Below the pieces are notes generated by a model that was given only the letters and a program-made list of their open reading frames with translations, did no database searches and was not told where the DNA came from. 64,000 nt of DNA from Caryophanales bacterium UBA4694 (lineage in GTDB: Bacteria; Bacillota_I; Bacilli_A; RFN20; CAG-288), in the NCBI GenBank assembly GCA_002404835.1, contig DHKM01000022.1, forward strand, positions 35,154 to 99,153, given 5' to 3'. The first letter of the stretch is position 1; each line of letters begins with the position of its first letter. This document shows positions 1 through 15,129 of the stretch, piece after piece. A program made the position numbers and the translations under genes.

Positions 1-1919
1 TCCACAATCGGCTTATGGGAAGTGATGTCATATTTGCTCGTCTGATTCTCCGTGATGGAAAGTTCCGTCTTCACACTCGGGAAAGTTCCCATCCAGTCGT
101 TTCTGGAGACATACGTGACATCCCCGTCATCGCTAGCCTTGTTCGTAACGCCTTTGAATCGATTCGGATCCATGAAATCCAGTTTGTTCGTGATTTCGAC
201 GGAATTGTCATCGCTGGCATCCTTGGTAGGATCATTTCTCTTCTTGGCAGAAGATTTGGAAAAGATCTCATTATCCACCTTCGCCTGAGAGAGAATCTTC
301 TCCGAAAGAAGCGGATCTCCGTTTGCATCCATACCGCGTGACCTATTGAATCCCTTCTTGGAAAGGATGTTGTTGATGGCATCATGGGAATCGCGGGCTA
401 CACTAAGATAATAATCCCCTTCGTCCAGAATATAGGTCTTATCGTATTCCGAATCATAGGACCGGAGGGACTCGAAATCCACGGACATGTGAACCGTTTC
501 GCTCTCGTTAGGATTCAAAAGCTTCGTCTTTTCGAAACCGACAAGTTCGACACTGGGCTTTTCGATACCGAGGATGACATCATGATCGTTATAGGGCTTC
601 TGGAGATAGACCTGTACGGCTTCCTTTCCGGAAACAGAGCCCGTATTCGTCACCTTCACGCTTACCTCGTAGGAAAGAACCTTGTCCCCCTGTTTGTTCG
701 GAACGATAGTCATATCCGAATAAGAGAAGGAGGAATAGGACAGACCATATCCGAAAGGATAGGCGACCACATCGGAATAGGTATAATTTCCGACTTTCTC
801 ACGGTTCATCACGCTGTCTTCATATCTGGTTTCGAAATATCGGTATCCGACATACACGCCTTCCACATAAACGCCATAGTATTGTTGCGTGGAATTCAGG
901 TTCAGTTCCGCCGTGTTGCTGTACGAAGAGGAGAATCCATCATTCACCTTCCAGTACATATTCGCAGGAGCAGCGAAATTATCCTTCAGGAACGTATCGG
1001 ATAATCTGCCGGAAGGATTCACCTTTCCGACAAGGGCCTTGGCTACACCTCTCATACCGGTCGCTCCCGGAAGACCGATCCACATGCAGGCATCGATTCC
1101 GTACTTCTCGTTGTCGATGAAATCGCACTGCAATGTCACTGCGGAATTGATCAGGACGACAATCTTCTTGACCTTGCCCTGACTCTTCAAAGTGGCAAGA
1201 TTCTCAAGAATCTGAAGTTCGTTCTGCGTCAAGGAAAGATACGAACCATCCGTGCCATCGCTGCCTTTGAAGGATACGTCCGCACCTTCTCCGGATTCAC
1301 GGGTGATCACGGCAAGAACAGTGGAATCGCTGTATTCATCCTGGACAGAACGATAGTTTTCCCAGGAAGGTTCGTTCATATAGAACGTACCAGCCCTTTG
1401 CCCACGAGCCGTCTTTCCGGCTCCTGTTTCCACAAAATCGAAAGTCGCATCATTGACATTCAGGGAAGTCTCGGACTTCAGCGCTTTTCTAAGATCATAG
1501 AAAGCACCCTGTTTCTCCCCATCCCTTCTTACACCAGGACCATGGGTAGCATAAAGCTGCTTGCCGGTTCCGCTTAAAGCAGCCGTAACCTTCGTTCCAT
1601 CGGCAAGAGGCAAAGCATGGTTCTCGTTCTTGAGAAGAACAAGACCTTCTGCCTCGACATCCTCGTTCACCTGACGATAGTAGTCTTCGATATTGCTGGC
1701 ATCCTTCAGTTTTTTTCTGTCGATGGTCTTCTCATCCTCACCGGTTGCCTTGATTTCTTTATAGTCGCTTGTGCCGAAGAAGCTGTGAAGCTCGTTGTTG
1801 AAAGGCTTAGTAGCAGCATTGGCAACGATGGAGACCATGAAAAGGCCGGAAAAGGTTACCATAAGCGGTTCCCAGAACCTTCCCTGGATGATACGAAGAA
1901 TCCGTTCTTTCTTATTCAT
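1..1919 (-). CDS. GH3 beta-glucosidase, permuted domain order, 3' part outside window
   Basis: Predicted secreted or membrane-anchored glycoside hydrolase family 3 enzyme. About 639 codons are visible and the frame runs off the window start. Residues 1-35 are a short basic head and one hydrophobic segment (membrane anchor or signal). The part of GH3 that is normally C-terminal comes first: the block YPFGYGLSYSSF lies near residues 387-398, and SRNDWMGTFP near 605-614. The same two blocks appear in the complete GH3 gene at 4715-9169, so the catalytic barrel with the nucleophile should lie beyond the window edge. The permuted order is known from Ruminococcus albus and Butyrivibrio GH3 enzymes. 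The ATG overlaps the upstream stop by 8 bases, so translation is probably coupled to the membrane-protein gene. Substrate is inferred from the neighbouring cellodextrin locus. Confidence 0.88.
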   Translation of the reverse strand, partial: MNKKERILRIIQGRFWEPLMVTFSGLFMVSIVANAATKPFNNELHSFFGTSDYKEIKATGEDEKTIDRKKLKDASNIEDYYRQVNEDVEAEGLVLLKNENHALPLADGTKVTAALSGTGKQLYATHGPGVRRDGEKQGAFYDLRKALKSETSLNVNDATFDFVETGAGKTARGQRAGTFYMNEPSWENYRSVQDEYSDSTVLAVITRESGEGADVSFKGSDGTDGSYLSLTQNELQILENLATLKSQGKVKKIVVLINSAVTLQCDFIDNEKYGIDACMWIGLPGATGMRGVAKALVGKVNPSGRLSDTFLKDNFAAPANMYWKVNDGFSSSYSNTAELNLNSTQQYYGVYVEGVYVGYRYFETRYEDSVMNREKVGNYTYSDVVAYPFGYGLSYSSFSYSDMTIVPNKQGDKVLSYEVSVKVTNTGSVSGKEAVQVYLQKPYNDHDVILGIEKPSVELVGFEKTKLLNPNESETVHMSVDFESLRSYDSEYDKTYILDEGDYYLSVARDSHDAINNILSKKGFNRSRGMDANGDPLLSEKILSQAKVDNEIFSKSSAKKRNDPTKDASDDNSVEITNKLDFMDPNRFKGVTNKASDDGDVTYVSRNDWMGTFPSVKTELSITENQTSKYDITSHKPIV

Positions 1920-2471
1920 GGCTGCTTACCTCCTTCTTATCCAAAACAATGTCAGGCTTGACCTTAGCGTTTGTCTTCCTTCGAATCAGGATTCCTGCAG
2001 TAAGAGAAAGGACAAATGAGACAAGAAGCATAATCAAGGAGACAAAATAACTCACCGAAAGCAAAGGATCCACAGGATCGCCGACCGTTCCGGAAACAAT
2101 CGGATAAAGAATCGTCCCTAAAAGAGAATACTCGTCAAGAATCTGGAACAAAAAGGCACCCAACAAACAGACAAATGCTGCATAGTCGAAAATTCTAGTC
2201 CAGGAAAACAGGACAGCCGTCTTTTTGTCCTTTACGAAGAACAGCGAAAGAATCTGGCCTGTGGTTGCCAAAAAAGAGACAACCACAGCACCAATCGAAA
2301 GACCTACGACATTGCCGGAAACGCTATTGCCATTGAATTCGGACGGACAGTTTGCCGCATAAAGGATCATAGCGACAACAGACAGAATCAAAGTCGACAA
2401 GGAAAGGATTCCGGACACGAGAAGAACAGAAGCACCATTTTCCTTCAATCTAGTTTTCATACCCATATCCA

Positions 2472-2472
<1 letters not shown>
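1912..2472 (-). CDS. Four-helix membrane protein of unknown function
   Basis: A 186-residue protein with four likely membrane helices, about residues 14-39, 55-80, 94-112 and 139-163, and a charged lysine-rich C-tail. I do not recognise a family. Its ATG shares one base with the stop of the upstream lipoprotein gene (TAATG), and its own stop overlaps the start of the GH3 gene by 8 bases, so the three genes are probably one translationally coupled unit. A second in-frame ATG two codons later is an equally possible start. The context suggests a helper for the surface glucan-degrading proteins on either side, but that is inference only. Confidence 0.75.
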
Positions 2473-9169
<6,697 letters not shown>

Positions 9170-9202
9170 GAAATCCTCCCTTTATCTTTTTTCGCTTTGA
9201 AA

Positions 9203-9254
9203 TAAAGCGCTTTCAGATGCCATTATTTTAACGATAGTTTCCTTTGCTTTTCAA
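9203..9254 (-). promoter_or_regulatory. Promoter and CRE-like operator for the large GH3 gene
   Basis: On the minus strand, TTGAAA (9249-9254) and TAAAAT (9225-9230) are separated by 18 bases and point at the GH3 gene. The perfect palindrome AAAGCGCTTT at 9204-9213 lies just downstream of the expected start of transcription; read as TGAAAGCGCTTTA it fits the catabolite-responsive element closely. A repressor bound there would block transcription. CcpA is the likely candidate, but another LacI-family protein cannot be excluded. Confidence 0.65.
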
Positions 9255-9350
9255 TCTTTTGTTCATTTTGAAACGAACATTGAAAAAACAACACAATAAT
9301 TTGCAAATTTGATTGCAAACAATCAAAAATGAGCAATTTTCCCTTCCTTT

Positions 9351-9386
9351 CACTAAATTAGTGCCTTTTTAGATGAAAGCGTTTTA
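9351..9386. promoter_or_regulatory. Second CRE-like site and a 13-base palindrome upstream of the GH3 promoter
   Basis: TGAAAGCGTTTTA at 9374-9386 is a second catabolite-responsive-element-like sequence, about 120 bases upstream of the GH3 promoter. Next to it, CACTAAATTAGTG at 9351-9363 is a perfect palindrome of unknown use. The 273 bases between the GH3 gene and the DeoR gene hold no gene: only these sites, the promoter and the DeoR terminator. Confidence 0.45.
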
Positions 9387-9400
9387 AATTTACAGTCCAC

Positions 9401-9425
9401 AAAAAAAGCAGGAGATATCCCCTGC
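9401..9425 (-). terminator. Rho-independent terminator of the DeoR gene
   Basis: GCAGG (9408-9412) and CCTGC (9421-9425) form a stem, and on the minus strand the stem is followed by seven T residues (9401-9407). It lies 17 bases after the stop of the DeoR-family gene. Confidence 0.8.
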
Positions 9426-9441
9426 CACAACAAGATTCCTC

Positions 9442-10215
9442 CTACCTGTTATAGATTCTTGCACCATTCTTGACAAACGGTTCTAGAATAGAATCGGGAG
9501 CATTTGTATAAATTGCATCATATTCTTCGACATTCCTTGTCCGATAAGGATAAGAACATAAGAATTTGTTTTTATCCACAATCAGAAGCCTCCTGTCGCT
9601 TCGTCTGAAGGCCTCGCTTTTGATCTGCATCGTCTCGATGCTGGCCTCATAGGTACCATCCTCCTGAATTCCCGCACAGGAAGAAAGCATCAGATCCATA
9701 TGGAAACGGTCCAGCATATCTATTGTCAGAGAACCATCCGTGCTGTAGGTGGAATACTGGATCACACCGCCAAGGAAGATCACCTTCACATCCTTCTTCG
9801 TGGACAGCTTCATGGCAAGCTGAAGTCCGTTGGTGATAATCGTCTTGTACTGGAAGTTCATCCGTTCTGCCAAGGCAAGACAAGTAGAAGAATTGTCGAT
9901 GAACACACAGGAAAAATTCGGAATATGCTCCAAGGCAATAGATGCCGTCTTCTCCTTGTCGTTGGCATTCTTCTCGATACGAACGAAGATATTCACCTCA
10001 TCGGAAGAATCAAGGAAAATGGCACCGCCATGCGTTCTCTGAATCATCCCCATCTTCTGCATCTCGTTGAGATCCCTGCGGATCGTGGCCGTAGAGACAT
10101 ACAGCTCATGGGCAAGCTCTTCGACGGTAGCCCGGTTATGTTCCTTCAGATAATCGGAAATCATTTTGAATCTCTCACTGGTGAACATATTCTTCGATTC
10201 TTTGATATCTCCCAT
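9442..10215 (-). CDS. DeoR-family transcriptional regulator
   Basis: A 257-residue DeoR/GlpR-type repressor. The N-terminal winged helix-turn-helix covers about residues 12-68, with VEELAHELYVSTATIRRDLN as recognition region and the family motif RTHGGA at 60-65. The rest is the sugar-phosphate-sensing domain, with FIDNSST, TNGL and LGG-type blocks typical of the family. The chosen start has GAGAGG about ten bases upstream; an internal ATG ten codons later lacks a good ribosome binding site. It is divergent from the DUF1294 gene. A minus-strand promoter TTGTTT-17-TATTAT ends near 10237. The target is unknown; sugar metabolism is the family norm and suits the locus. Confidence 0.9.
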   Translation of the reverse strand: MGDIKESKNMFTSERFKMISDYLKEHNRATVEELAHELYVSTATIRRDLNEMQKMGMIQRTHGGAIFLDSSDEVNIFVRIEKNANDKEKTASIALEHIPNFSCVFIDNSSTCLALAERMNFQYKTIITNGLQLAMKLSTKKDVKVIFLGGVIQYSTYSTDGSLTIDMLDRFHMDLMLSSCAGIQEDGTYEASIETMQIKSEAFRRSDRRLLIVDKNKFLCSYPYRTRNVEEYDAIYTNAPDSILEPFVKNGARIYNR

Positions 10216-10282
10216 TGTGATTTACCTCTCTTTTTCATAATATAACAAGTTTCAAGCAGAAACAATCAAAATCAATCAACGC

Positions 10283-10311
10283 TTGACAAACAACAAACAT
10301 CTGAATACCAT
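10283..10311 (+). promoter_or_regulatory. Sigma-A type promoter of the DUF1294 unit
   Basis: TTGACA at 10283-10288 and TACCAT at 10306-10311 have a 17-base spacer. Transcription would begin near 10318, some 26 bases before the ATG at 10344. Confidence 0.65.
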
Positions 10312-10343
10312 CTATCCGATACAGAATACTCAGGAAAACAGAA

Positions 10344-10642
10344 ATGAACGCAACACAGATTCTATTTTATCTTTATCTTCTACTCATGCTTATTTCATCC
10401 TTCATCGCCCTCATCCTATACGGGAAAGACAAAAAAAGGCCAAAAACGGGGAAATGCGGATCAAGGAAAAGGACCTATTGTTCCTTGCCTGTTACAACGG
10501 TGCCATCGGAAGCCTTATCGGAAGAATCCTCTTCCACCACAAGACCGACAAGAAATACTTCTCCCTGGTCATCTACTTCTCCCTTCTCATCCAGATTGCC
10601 GTCCTTGTCTTTCTGGCCTACCTTTCCTTCCTGAAAAAATAG
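10344..10642 (+). pseudogene. DUF1294 membrane protein broken by a one-base shift in an A run
   Basis: Two overlapping frames together make one DUF1294 protein. The first frame gives an N-terminal membrane helix and the GKDKK segment; the second gives GEMRIKEKDLLFLA, the RILFHHKT core and the last membrane helix, ending at 10642. The frames meet at a run of seven A residues (10431-10437). With eight A residues the reading would be GKDKKKAKNGEMRIKEK, which is the normal family sequence. So this is a true frameshift, a homopolymer sequencing error, or a gene rescued by slippage on the A run. AGGA lies eight bases before the ATG at 10344. DUF1294 proteins are small membrane proteins without known function. 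Confidence 0.8.
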
Positions 10643-10653
10643 AGGAACAAACC

Positions 10654-10872
10654 ATGAACGAAAACGAATCCCTGAAAAAATCACATTCCAAATTCTCCAA
10701 CTTCAAATTGACCCTTCTCTGCCTTCTTTCCGCACTCTTCTTCGGACTGTTCTTTATCGCCCTTGCACTCTACTTCTCCTACTTTAGAAACTGGACCACC
10801 CTTGCCGCTGTCATCGTCTCGGCTCTTCTCTCTCTGATGAGTGCAATCCTCTTCCTGCATTTCAAACGCTGA
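10654..10872 (+). CDS. Small two-helix membrane protein
   Basis: A 72-residue protein with a charged head and two membrane helices (about residues 18-44 and 47-69). GAGGA lies seven bases before the ATG, and the gene starts 11 bases after the DUF1294 stop, so both are probably co-transcribed. A good terminator follows directly. I recognise no family. Confidence 0.65.
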   Translation: MNENESLKKSHSKFSNFKLTLLCLLSALFFGLFFIALALYFSYFRNWTTLAAVIVSALLSLMSAILFLHFKR

Positions 10873-10874
10873 AC

Positions 10875-10898
10875 AACTGCCCTAGAGGCAGTTTTTTC
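10875..10898 (+). terminator. Rho-independent terminator
   Basis: AACTGCC (10875-10881) and GGCAGTT (10887-10893) form a perfect seven-base stem with a five-base loop, followed by a T tract. It ends the DUF1294/small membrane protein unit. Confidence 0.85.
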
Positions 10899-10929
10899 TT
10901 TTTCTGATGATTTTTGCGGTTCCTTTCCT

Positions 10930-10955
10930 TATAATATAAAGTGCAAACGATTACG
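10930..10955 (+). promoter_or_regulatory. -10 box and LacI-type operator of cellodextrin phosphorylase
   Basis: TATAAT at 10930-10935 is followed by TGCAAACGATTACG at 10942-10955, which would cover the transcription start. No strong -35 is visible. The operator matches those before the cellobiose phosphorylase operon and the substrate-binding protein gene. Confidence 0.7.
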
Positions 10956-10968
10956 AGGAACGGATTTT

Positions 10969-13878
10969 ATGACACTGAAAGAAACAAACTCCAGAAACGA
11001 TCTGACAAGGAAAAAAGAACAGGAAAAGAAGTATGAAGCCACCTCATCCATCTCCCTTTCCTTCGAAAACGACACCTCACTCTATCTCAGGGACAGGAAA
11101 GCCACACCGGTCCTCAACGACATTTTAAACGACGAAACCCTCAAACGCTTCTTTTTCTCCCTGGACAGAAGGCACTCCTATCTGCTATCGGATGAGGGAA
11201 CCAAACTGGAAAACGACCAGAATGAAGAAATCCCGATACCGGAGAAAGAAAAGAAGCTCATCCAATCCTACCTTGACAAGTACGAAGATTATGGGGGAAG
11301 ACTGGAAAAAAACGGAGACCAGTATATCGACCTCATGACCGAAAACGTCTCCTGCCACTACGACGTCAATCTCCTTTTAGGAAACCGGGAAGGATACGAC
11401 CATCCTCTGCAAAGCACACCGAAAAGTGTCGTCAACCGCTTCTTCCAAGGTTCTTTCCGTGCCCACTCCTCCTATCAGGTACTGGCAACGACCTGGGGAC
11501 TTCTTCCGGAAGAGAACGGATTCCCGCTCAACCGGCAGTTCTATCTTCTGGAAGACGGAAAGCAGATCTTCTTTTCCGCCAGAATCGACAAAAATGTCGA
11601 AAAAGCCTACTGCATCCATAACGTGAACCATTCCACGATTTTCTACAGACTGAAAAGCGGGCTGGAAATCAGAAGGGAAATCTTCCTTCTTCCTCAGAAA
11701 GAGGGACTGCCCTCTGCAGTCGAAATCCAAACCATCGACATCAGGAACTGCTCGAAAAGAAAAAGAGACCTCAGCATCGTCTACGTCGGAATGTTCGGAT
11801 TCTCGAACCCGCACTGCCAGGAAGAAGACGTCATCTATTCCACCCTGGTCAGCCAGGCCCAGGTGATTCAGGACGAAAAAAGCAGAATCATCGCCCTCAC
11901 CCCGGACTATTATCCGGAATATTTCAAGAGGGAAATCCGTTTTGTCACCCTGAAGGACGATGATTCCTATATCGACAGCTTCACTAGCGACTACATCTCC
12001 TTCATCGGAACCGGAACCATGGACCATCCCGAGCATCTGAATCATCTCGGAAACAGGCTCACAAGAAAAGGGCCCAATTTCTTTGCCTTGGGAAAATCAT
12101 TCAACCTGGATGAAGGGAAAGAAGAACGGATCGACACCTTCACGGGAATGGTCGATGCCACACAAAGCAAAGGAAACGACCACCTCAAGATCCTGAATGC
12201 ACAGCTGGAAAGACTACTAGAAGAATACAGAACCAGAAAGGAAGTCGAAGAAGCTCTGAAAGAAGTGGAAAAGAACTTCAGGGACTACTCCTCCTTCCTA
12301 CAGATTGAAGAATCAGAAGACATCAGGAAAAACTCCTACATCAATTCCGCACTTCCCTTCCAGGTTCTCTATCAGACCTTTGTCTCCAGAAGCTTTGCCA
12401 TGACCCAGAAAGGATACCGGGAAATCGGATTCAGGGAAATCCAGGATCTCTATGCCTCCATGTACTACCTGAACCAGGAAGGAAAAAAAGGACTCATCCA
12501 GAAGCTCCTCTCCCAATGGATCGAAAATGTCTATCCGTTTGGATACGCCAACCACAACTTCTTCTATCAAGGAAAAGAACCAGGGCAGTCCAGTGACGAC
12601 CCCCTTTGGCTCATTTTGGCTCTAGGCCATTACCTTGATCTCACCGATGACTATGACTTCCTAGACCATAAATTCGTCATGGCTGGAAGCAAAAAGGAAA
12701 GAAAACTATACGACACACTGAAAGCAATTCTAAGATACAGTGGAGAGATTTCCATCGGAAAGCACAAGCTTCCCCTTCTGGATATGGCTGACTGGAACGA
12801 TTGTCTCAGAATCGACAGCGATTACCTGAACGGTCCGGAAAAAGAAAAAGCCTATCGCCATCAGCTGAAAACAAAGCATCAGAAAACGGGAGTCCCTTTG
12901 GAAAGCGACTACTCCGAATCCGTAATGGACGGATTCCTACTTGTCATCGCCTTGTCAGACATGGAAAAAATAGCAAAACGGAGAAAAGACGAAAACACCC
13001 TTTCCTGGCTGAAACAGCTGAAGAAGGAAAAGATCCATCACCTCAATCACGATGCCTATATCGAGGGCTATTATGCCCGAGTTCTTCTCAACCGCAGATG
13101 CTCCAAAGCCGATTATATCGGAAGCGGAAAAGACGGGCTTTCCATCGAAGAAGGTCTTGACGGCTCCTACTACCTCAACTCCTTCTCCTGGTCCTTGCTT
13201 TCCGATGTCGCAAGCGAAAAAAGAATCAAGGAAATGCTTGCCAAAGTGGACACCTATTTGAAATCACCGGCCGGCTATAAGCTGTGCACCGGACACGATC
13301 TTTCCCTGGCTGGAGCCAAATCCTCGTCGACCGACCACTATTTCATCGGGGACAGGGAAAACGGCGGTGTGTTCAAGCATGCAACCATGATGCTGACCAG
13401 GGCACTGCTTTATCGGGCAAAAACCGTCAAAGACAAAGAACTGAAAGAGCAGATGGTAAAAGACGCCTACTTCATGATCGACCTCGTCTACCCGTTTAAC
13501 ACGCTCGAAAACGTCGAACTCTATAAGGGAAACCCCAGATTCTGCACTCAGTACAACAATTCCATCACCGAGGAGAACATCGGTCCGATTCTCAGCGGAA
13601 CTGCAACCTGGCTTACGTTGACGATATTCGAGGCTCTTGGCATCCGGATCGAAAACAGCACACTGATCCTTTCCCCGATGCTCAGAAAAGAAGAGGAAGA
13701 AGTAACCTATACCATCAAAAACAAGGAAGCCATTCTGAGAATCCGGATAAAGAAAGCAAAAGGGACCCTCTGCGAGAAAGAAACAGAGGAAGTGGAAATC
13801 GACGGAAACAAAGTCAAAGGAAACCGGATCAGGCTTCCGATAGCAGGAAAACACGAAATCGAAGTATCCTATCGATAA
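10969..13878 (+). CDS. Cellodextrin phosphorylase (GH94)
   Basis: A 969-residue cytoplasmic GH94 enzyme. It should phosphorolyse cellodextrins to glucose 1-phosphate and a chain one glucose shorter (EC 2.4.1.49). The length and many blocks fit Clostridium cellodextrin phosphorylases rather than the shorter cellobiose enzymes: QSTPKSVVNRFFQGSFR near 147-163, EENGFPLNRQFYLLEDGKQI near 181-200, REIGFREIQDLYASMYY near 484-500, and LLDMADWNDCL near 604-614, the block carrying the general-acid aspartate. SGTATWL lies near the C-terminus. GAGGAA precedes the ATG. An operator overlaps its promoter, and the LacI regulator gene follows 79 bases after its stop. The subfamily is inferred from remembered sequence similarity; action on another beta-glucan cannot be excluded. 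Confidence 0.9.
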   Translation: MTLKETNSRNDLTRKKEQEKKYEATSSISLSFENDTSLYLRDRKATPVLNDILNDETLKRFFFSLDRRHSYLLSDEGTKLENDQNEEIPIPEKEKKLIQSYLDKYEDYGGRLEKNGDQYIDLMTENVSCHYDVNLLLGNREGYDHPLQSTPKSVVNRFFQGSFRAHSSYQVLATTWGLLPEENGFPLNRQFYLLEDGKQIFFSARIDKNVEKAYCIHNVNHSTIFYRLKSGLEIRREIFLLPQKEGLPSAVEIQTIDIRNCSKRKRDLSIVYVGMFGFSNPHCQEEDVIYSTLVSQAQVIQDEKSRIIALTPDYYPEYFKREIRFVTLKDDDSYIDSFTSDYISFIGTGTMDHPEHLNHLGNRLTRKGPNFFALGKSFNLDEGKEERIDTFTGMVDATQSKGNDHLKILNAQLERLLEEYRTRKEVEEALKEVEKNFRDYSSFLQIEESEDIRKNSYINSALPFQVLYQTFVSRSFAMTQKGYREIGFREIQDLYASMYYLNQEGKKGLIQKLLSQWIENVYPFGYANHNFFYQGKEPGQSSDDPLWLILALGHYLDLTDDYDFLDHKFVMAGSKKERKLYDTLKAILRYSGEISIGKHKLPLLDMADWNDCLRIDSDYLNGPEKEKAYRHQLKTKHQKTGVPLESDYSESVMDGFLLVIALSDMEKIAKRRKDENTLSWLKQLKKEKIHHLNHDAYIEGYYARVLLNRRCSKADYIGSGKDGLSIEEGLDGSYYLNSFSWSLLSDVASEKRIKEMLAKVDTYLKSPAGYKLCTGHDLSLAGAKSSSTDHYFIGDRENGGVFKHATMMLTRALLYRAKTVKDKELKEQMVKDAYFMIDLVYPFNTLENVELYKGNPRFCTQYNNSITEENIGPILSGTATWLTLTIFEALGIRIENSTLILSPMLRKEEEEVTYTIKNKEAILRIRIKKAKGTLCEKETEEVEIDGNKVKGNRIRLPIAGKHEIEVSYR

Positions 13879-13892
13879 TGCAAGCGATTAAC
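13879..13892 (+). promoter_or_regulatory. LacI-type operator upstream of the LacI regulator
   Basis: TGCAAGCGATTAAC begins directly after the cellodextrin phosphorylase stop codon and lies 66 bases before the regulator's ATG. It resembles the other operators of the locus, so the regulator may control itself. No clean promoter is evident between site and gene. Confidence 0.5.
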
Positions 13893-13957
13893 CGAGTTTC
13901 TGTTTGCTTTTCACAATTCAAACATTTACATTAATTAAGAAGTACTAGGAAAATGAT

Positions 13958-14974
13958 ATGGTAAAATTAAAAGACATCGCCAAAGCATGCAACACATCCG
14001 TTGCAACCGTCAGCCGTGCTCTAAACGGCTCCACGGAACTATCCAAAGAAACCATCGAACGCATCCTCAAGATTGCAAAAGAGATGGGCTATGTTCCCAA
14101 TGCATATGCCCGAGCTTTGAAATCCAAAAAATCCTACGACATCGGAGTCATCTACTATGATGCCACTTTCGGTGGCCTCAAGCATGAATACTTCTCCGGA
14201 ATCCTGAATGCCCTGAAAGTCGAAGCCGAATCCAAAGGATTCAGCATCACCTTCCTAAGCAAACGGACGAACAAAGATATGACCTACCTTCAGCTGGCCA
14301 GATATCTCAACATGGACGGCGTCATCATCGTCACGGAGGAATTCGACAATCCGGAAGTCATCGAACTTGTCAAATCCGACCTTCCCGTCGTCACCATCGA
14401 CTACGTATTCAACTCCTCGACAGCCATCATGAGCGACAATACCGAAGGAACCAAGAAACTTGTCCATTATGCAAAGAACCTCGGTCACAGGAAAATCGCC
14501 TTCATCCACGGCGAATATACCGACGTCACCAAGAAGCGACTGGCCAGTTTCTATGCCGGTATGAAGGAATGCAATCTTCCCATCATCGACAAATTCGTCC
14601 TCGACGGTTCCTTCCACAATCCCAAGGTCTGCGGCCACCTGACCAAGGAACTCATGAAAAGAAAAGAAAGACCGACCTGCATCTTGGCTCCGGATGACAT
14701 CTCCATGATCGGAAGCCTATCCGCACTAAACGAAATGGGATTCAATGTTCCGGAGGACATCTCCGTCATCGGATACGATGGAATCGATTTTTCCCGTTTC
14801 TACCGCCCGAAATTCACAACCTATATCCAGAATTATGAAGAGCTAGGAAAAGCAGCAGCAAACGAGCTGATCAACCGCATCTTCAATCCAGAGACCTTCA
14901 TTCCGAAGACCATCATGGTAAACGGAATGATACAGGAAGGAAACACCACCGCTCCCCTGAAGAAATCGAAATAG
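13958..14974 (+). CDS. LacI-family repressor of cello-oligosaccharide genes
   Basis: A 338-residue LacI/GalR-family regulator. Residues 1-48 form the DNA-binding head, with LKDIAKACNTSVATVSRALN as helix-turn-helix and YVPNAYARALKS as hinge helix. The rest is the periplasmic-binding-protein-like sensor domain, with DNTEGTKKLV, LGHRKIAFIHG and ISVIGYDGIDFS as typical blocks. AGGA lies seven bases before the ATG. It stands between the two phosphorylase genes, and five similar operators lie at promoters in 10.9-21.1 kb, so it is the best candidate for their repressor. A cellodextrin or cellobiose inducer is inference. Confidence 0.92.
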   Translation: MVKLKDIAKACNTSVATVSRALNGSTELSKETIERILKIAKEMGYVPNAYARALKSKKSYDIGVIYYDATFGGLKHEYFSGILNALKVEAESKGFSITFLSKRTNKDMTYLQLARYLNMDGVIIVTEEFDNPEVIELVKSDLPVVTIDYVFNSSTAIMSDNTEGTKKLVHYAKNLGHRKIAFIHGEYTDVTKKRLASFYAGMKECNLPIIDKFVLDGSFHNPKVCGHLTKELMKRKERPTCILAPDDISMIGSLSALNEMGFNVPEDISVIGYDGIDFSRFYRPKFTTYIQNYEELGKAAANELINRIFNPETFIPKTIMVNGMIQEGNTTAPLKKSK

Positions 14975-14980
14975 ATCAAG

Positions 14981-15022
14981 AAAAATCCCAGAGTCAGAAT
15001 TAAATGGTCCTGGGATTTTTTC
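14981..15022. terminator. Bidirectional terminator between lacI-type gene and ABC operon
   Basis: AAAAATCCCAG (14981-14991) pairs with CTGGGATTTTT (15010-15020), an 11-base perfect stem. Runs of T follow on both strands, so it can end the regulator gene on the plus strand and the ABC transporter operon on the minus strand. Confidence 0.85.
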
Positions 15023-15129
15023 GTGGAACAAAAAACTGGGCCTTTTATATGAACCAAGCGGCGAAGGAAGCAAATCCGCATCCTTTTTCGCAAGAATCCA
15101 ATAGAAGAACCCAGTAGACAACACCTAGT

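Noticed and set aside
15035..15115. ACTGGG...CCCAGT inverted repeat as a terminator of the permease gene
   Set aside because: Only six bases with a loop of about 70; the nearby 11-base bidirectional hairpin is enough.
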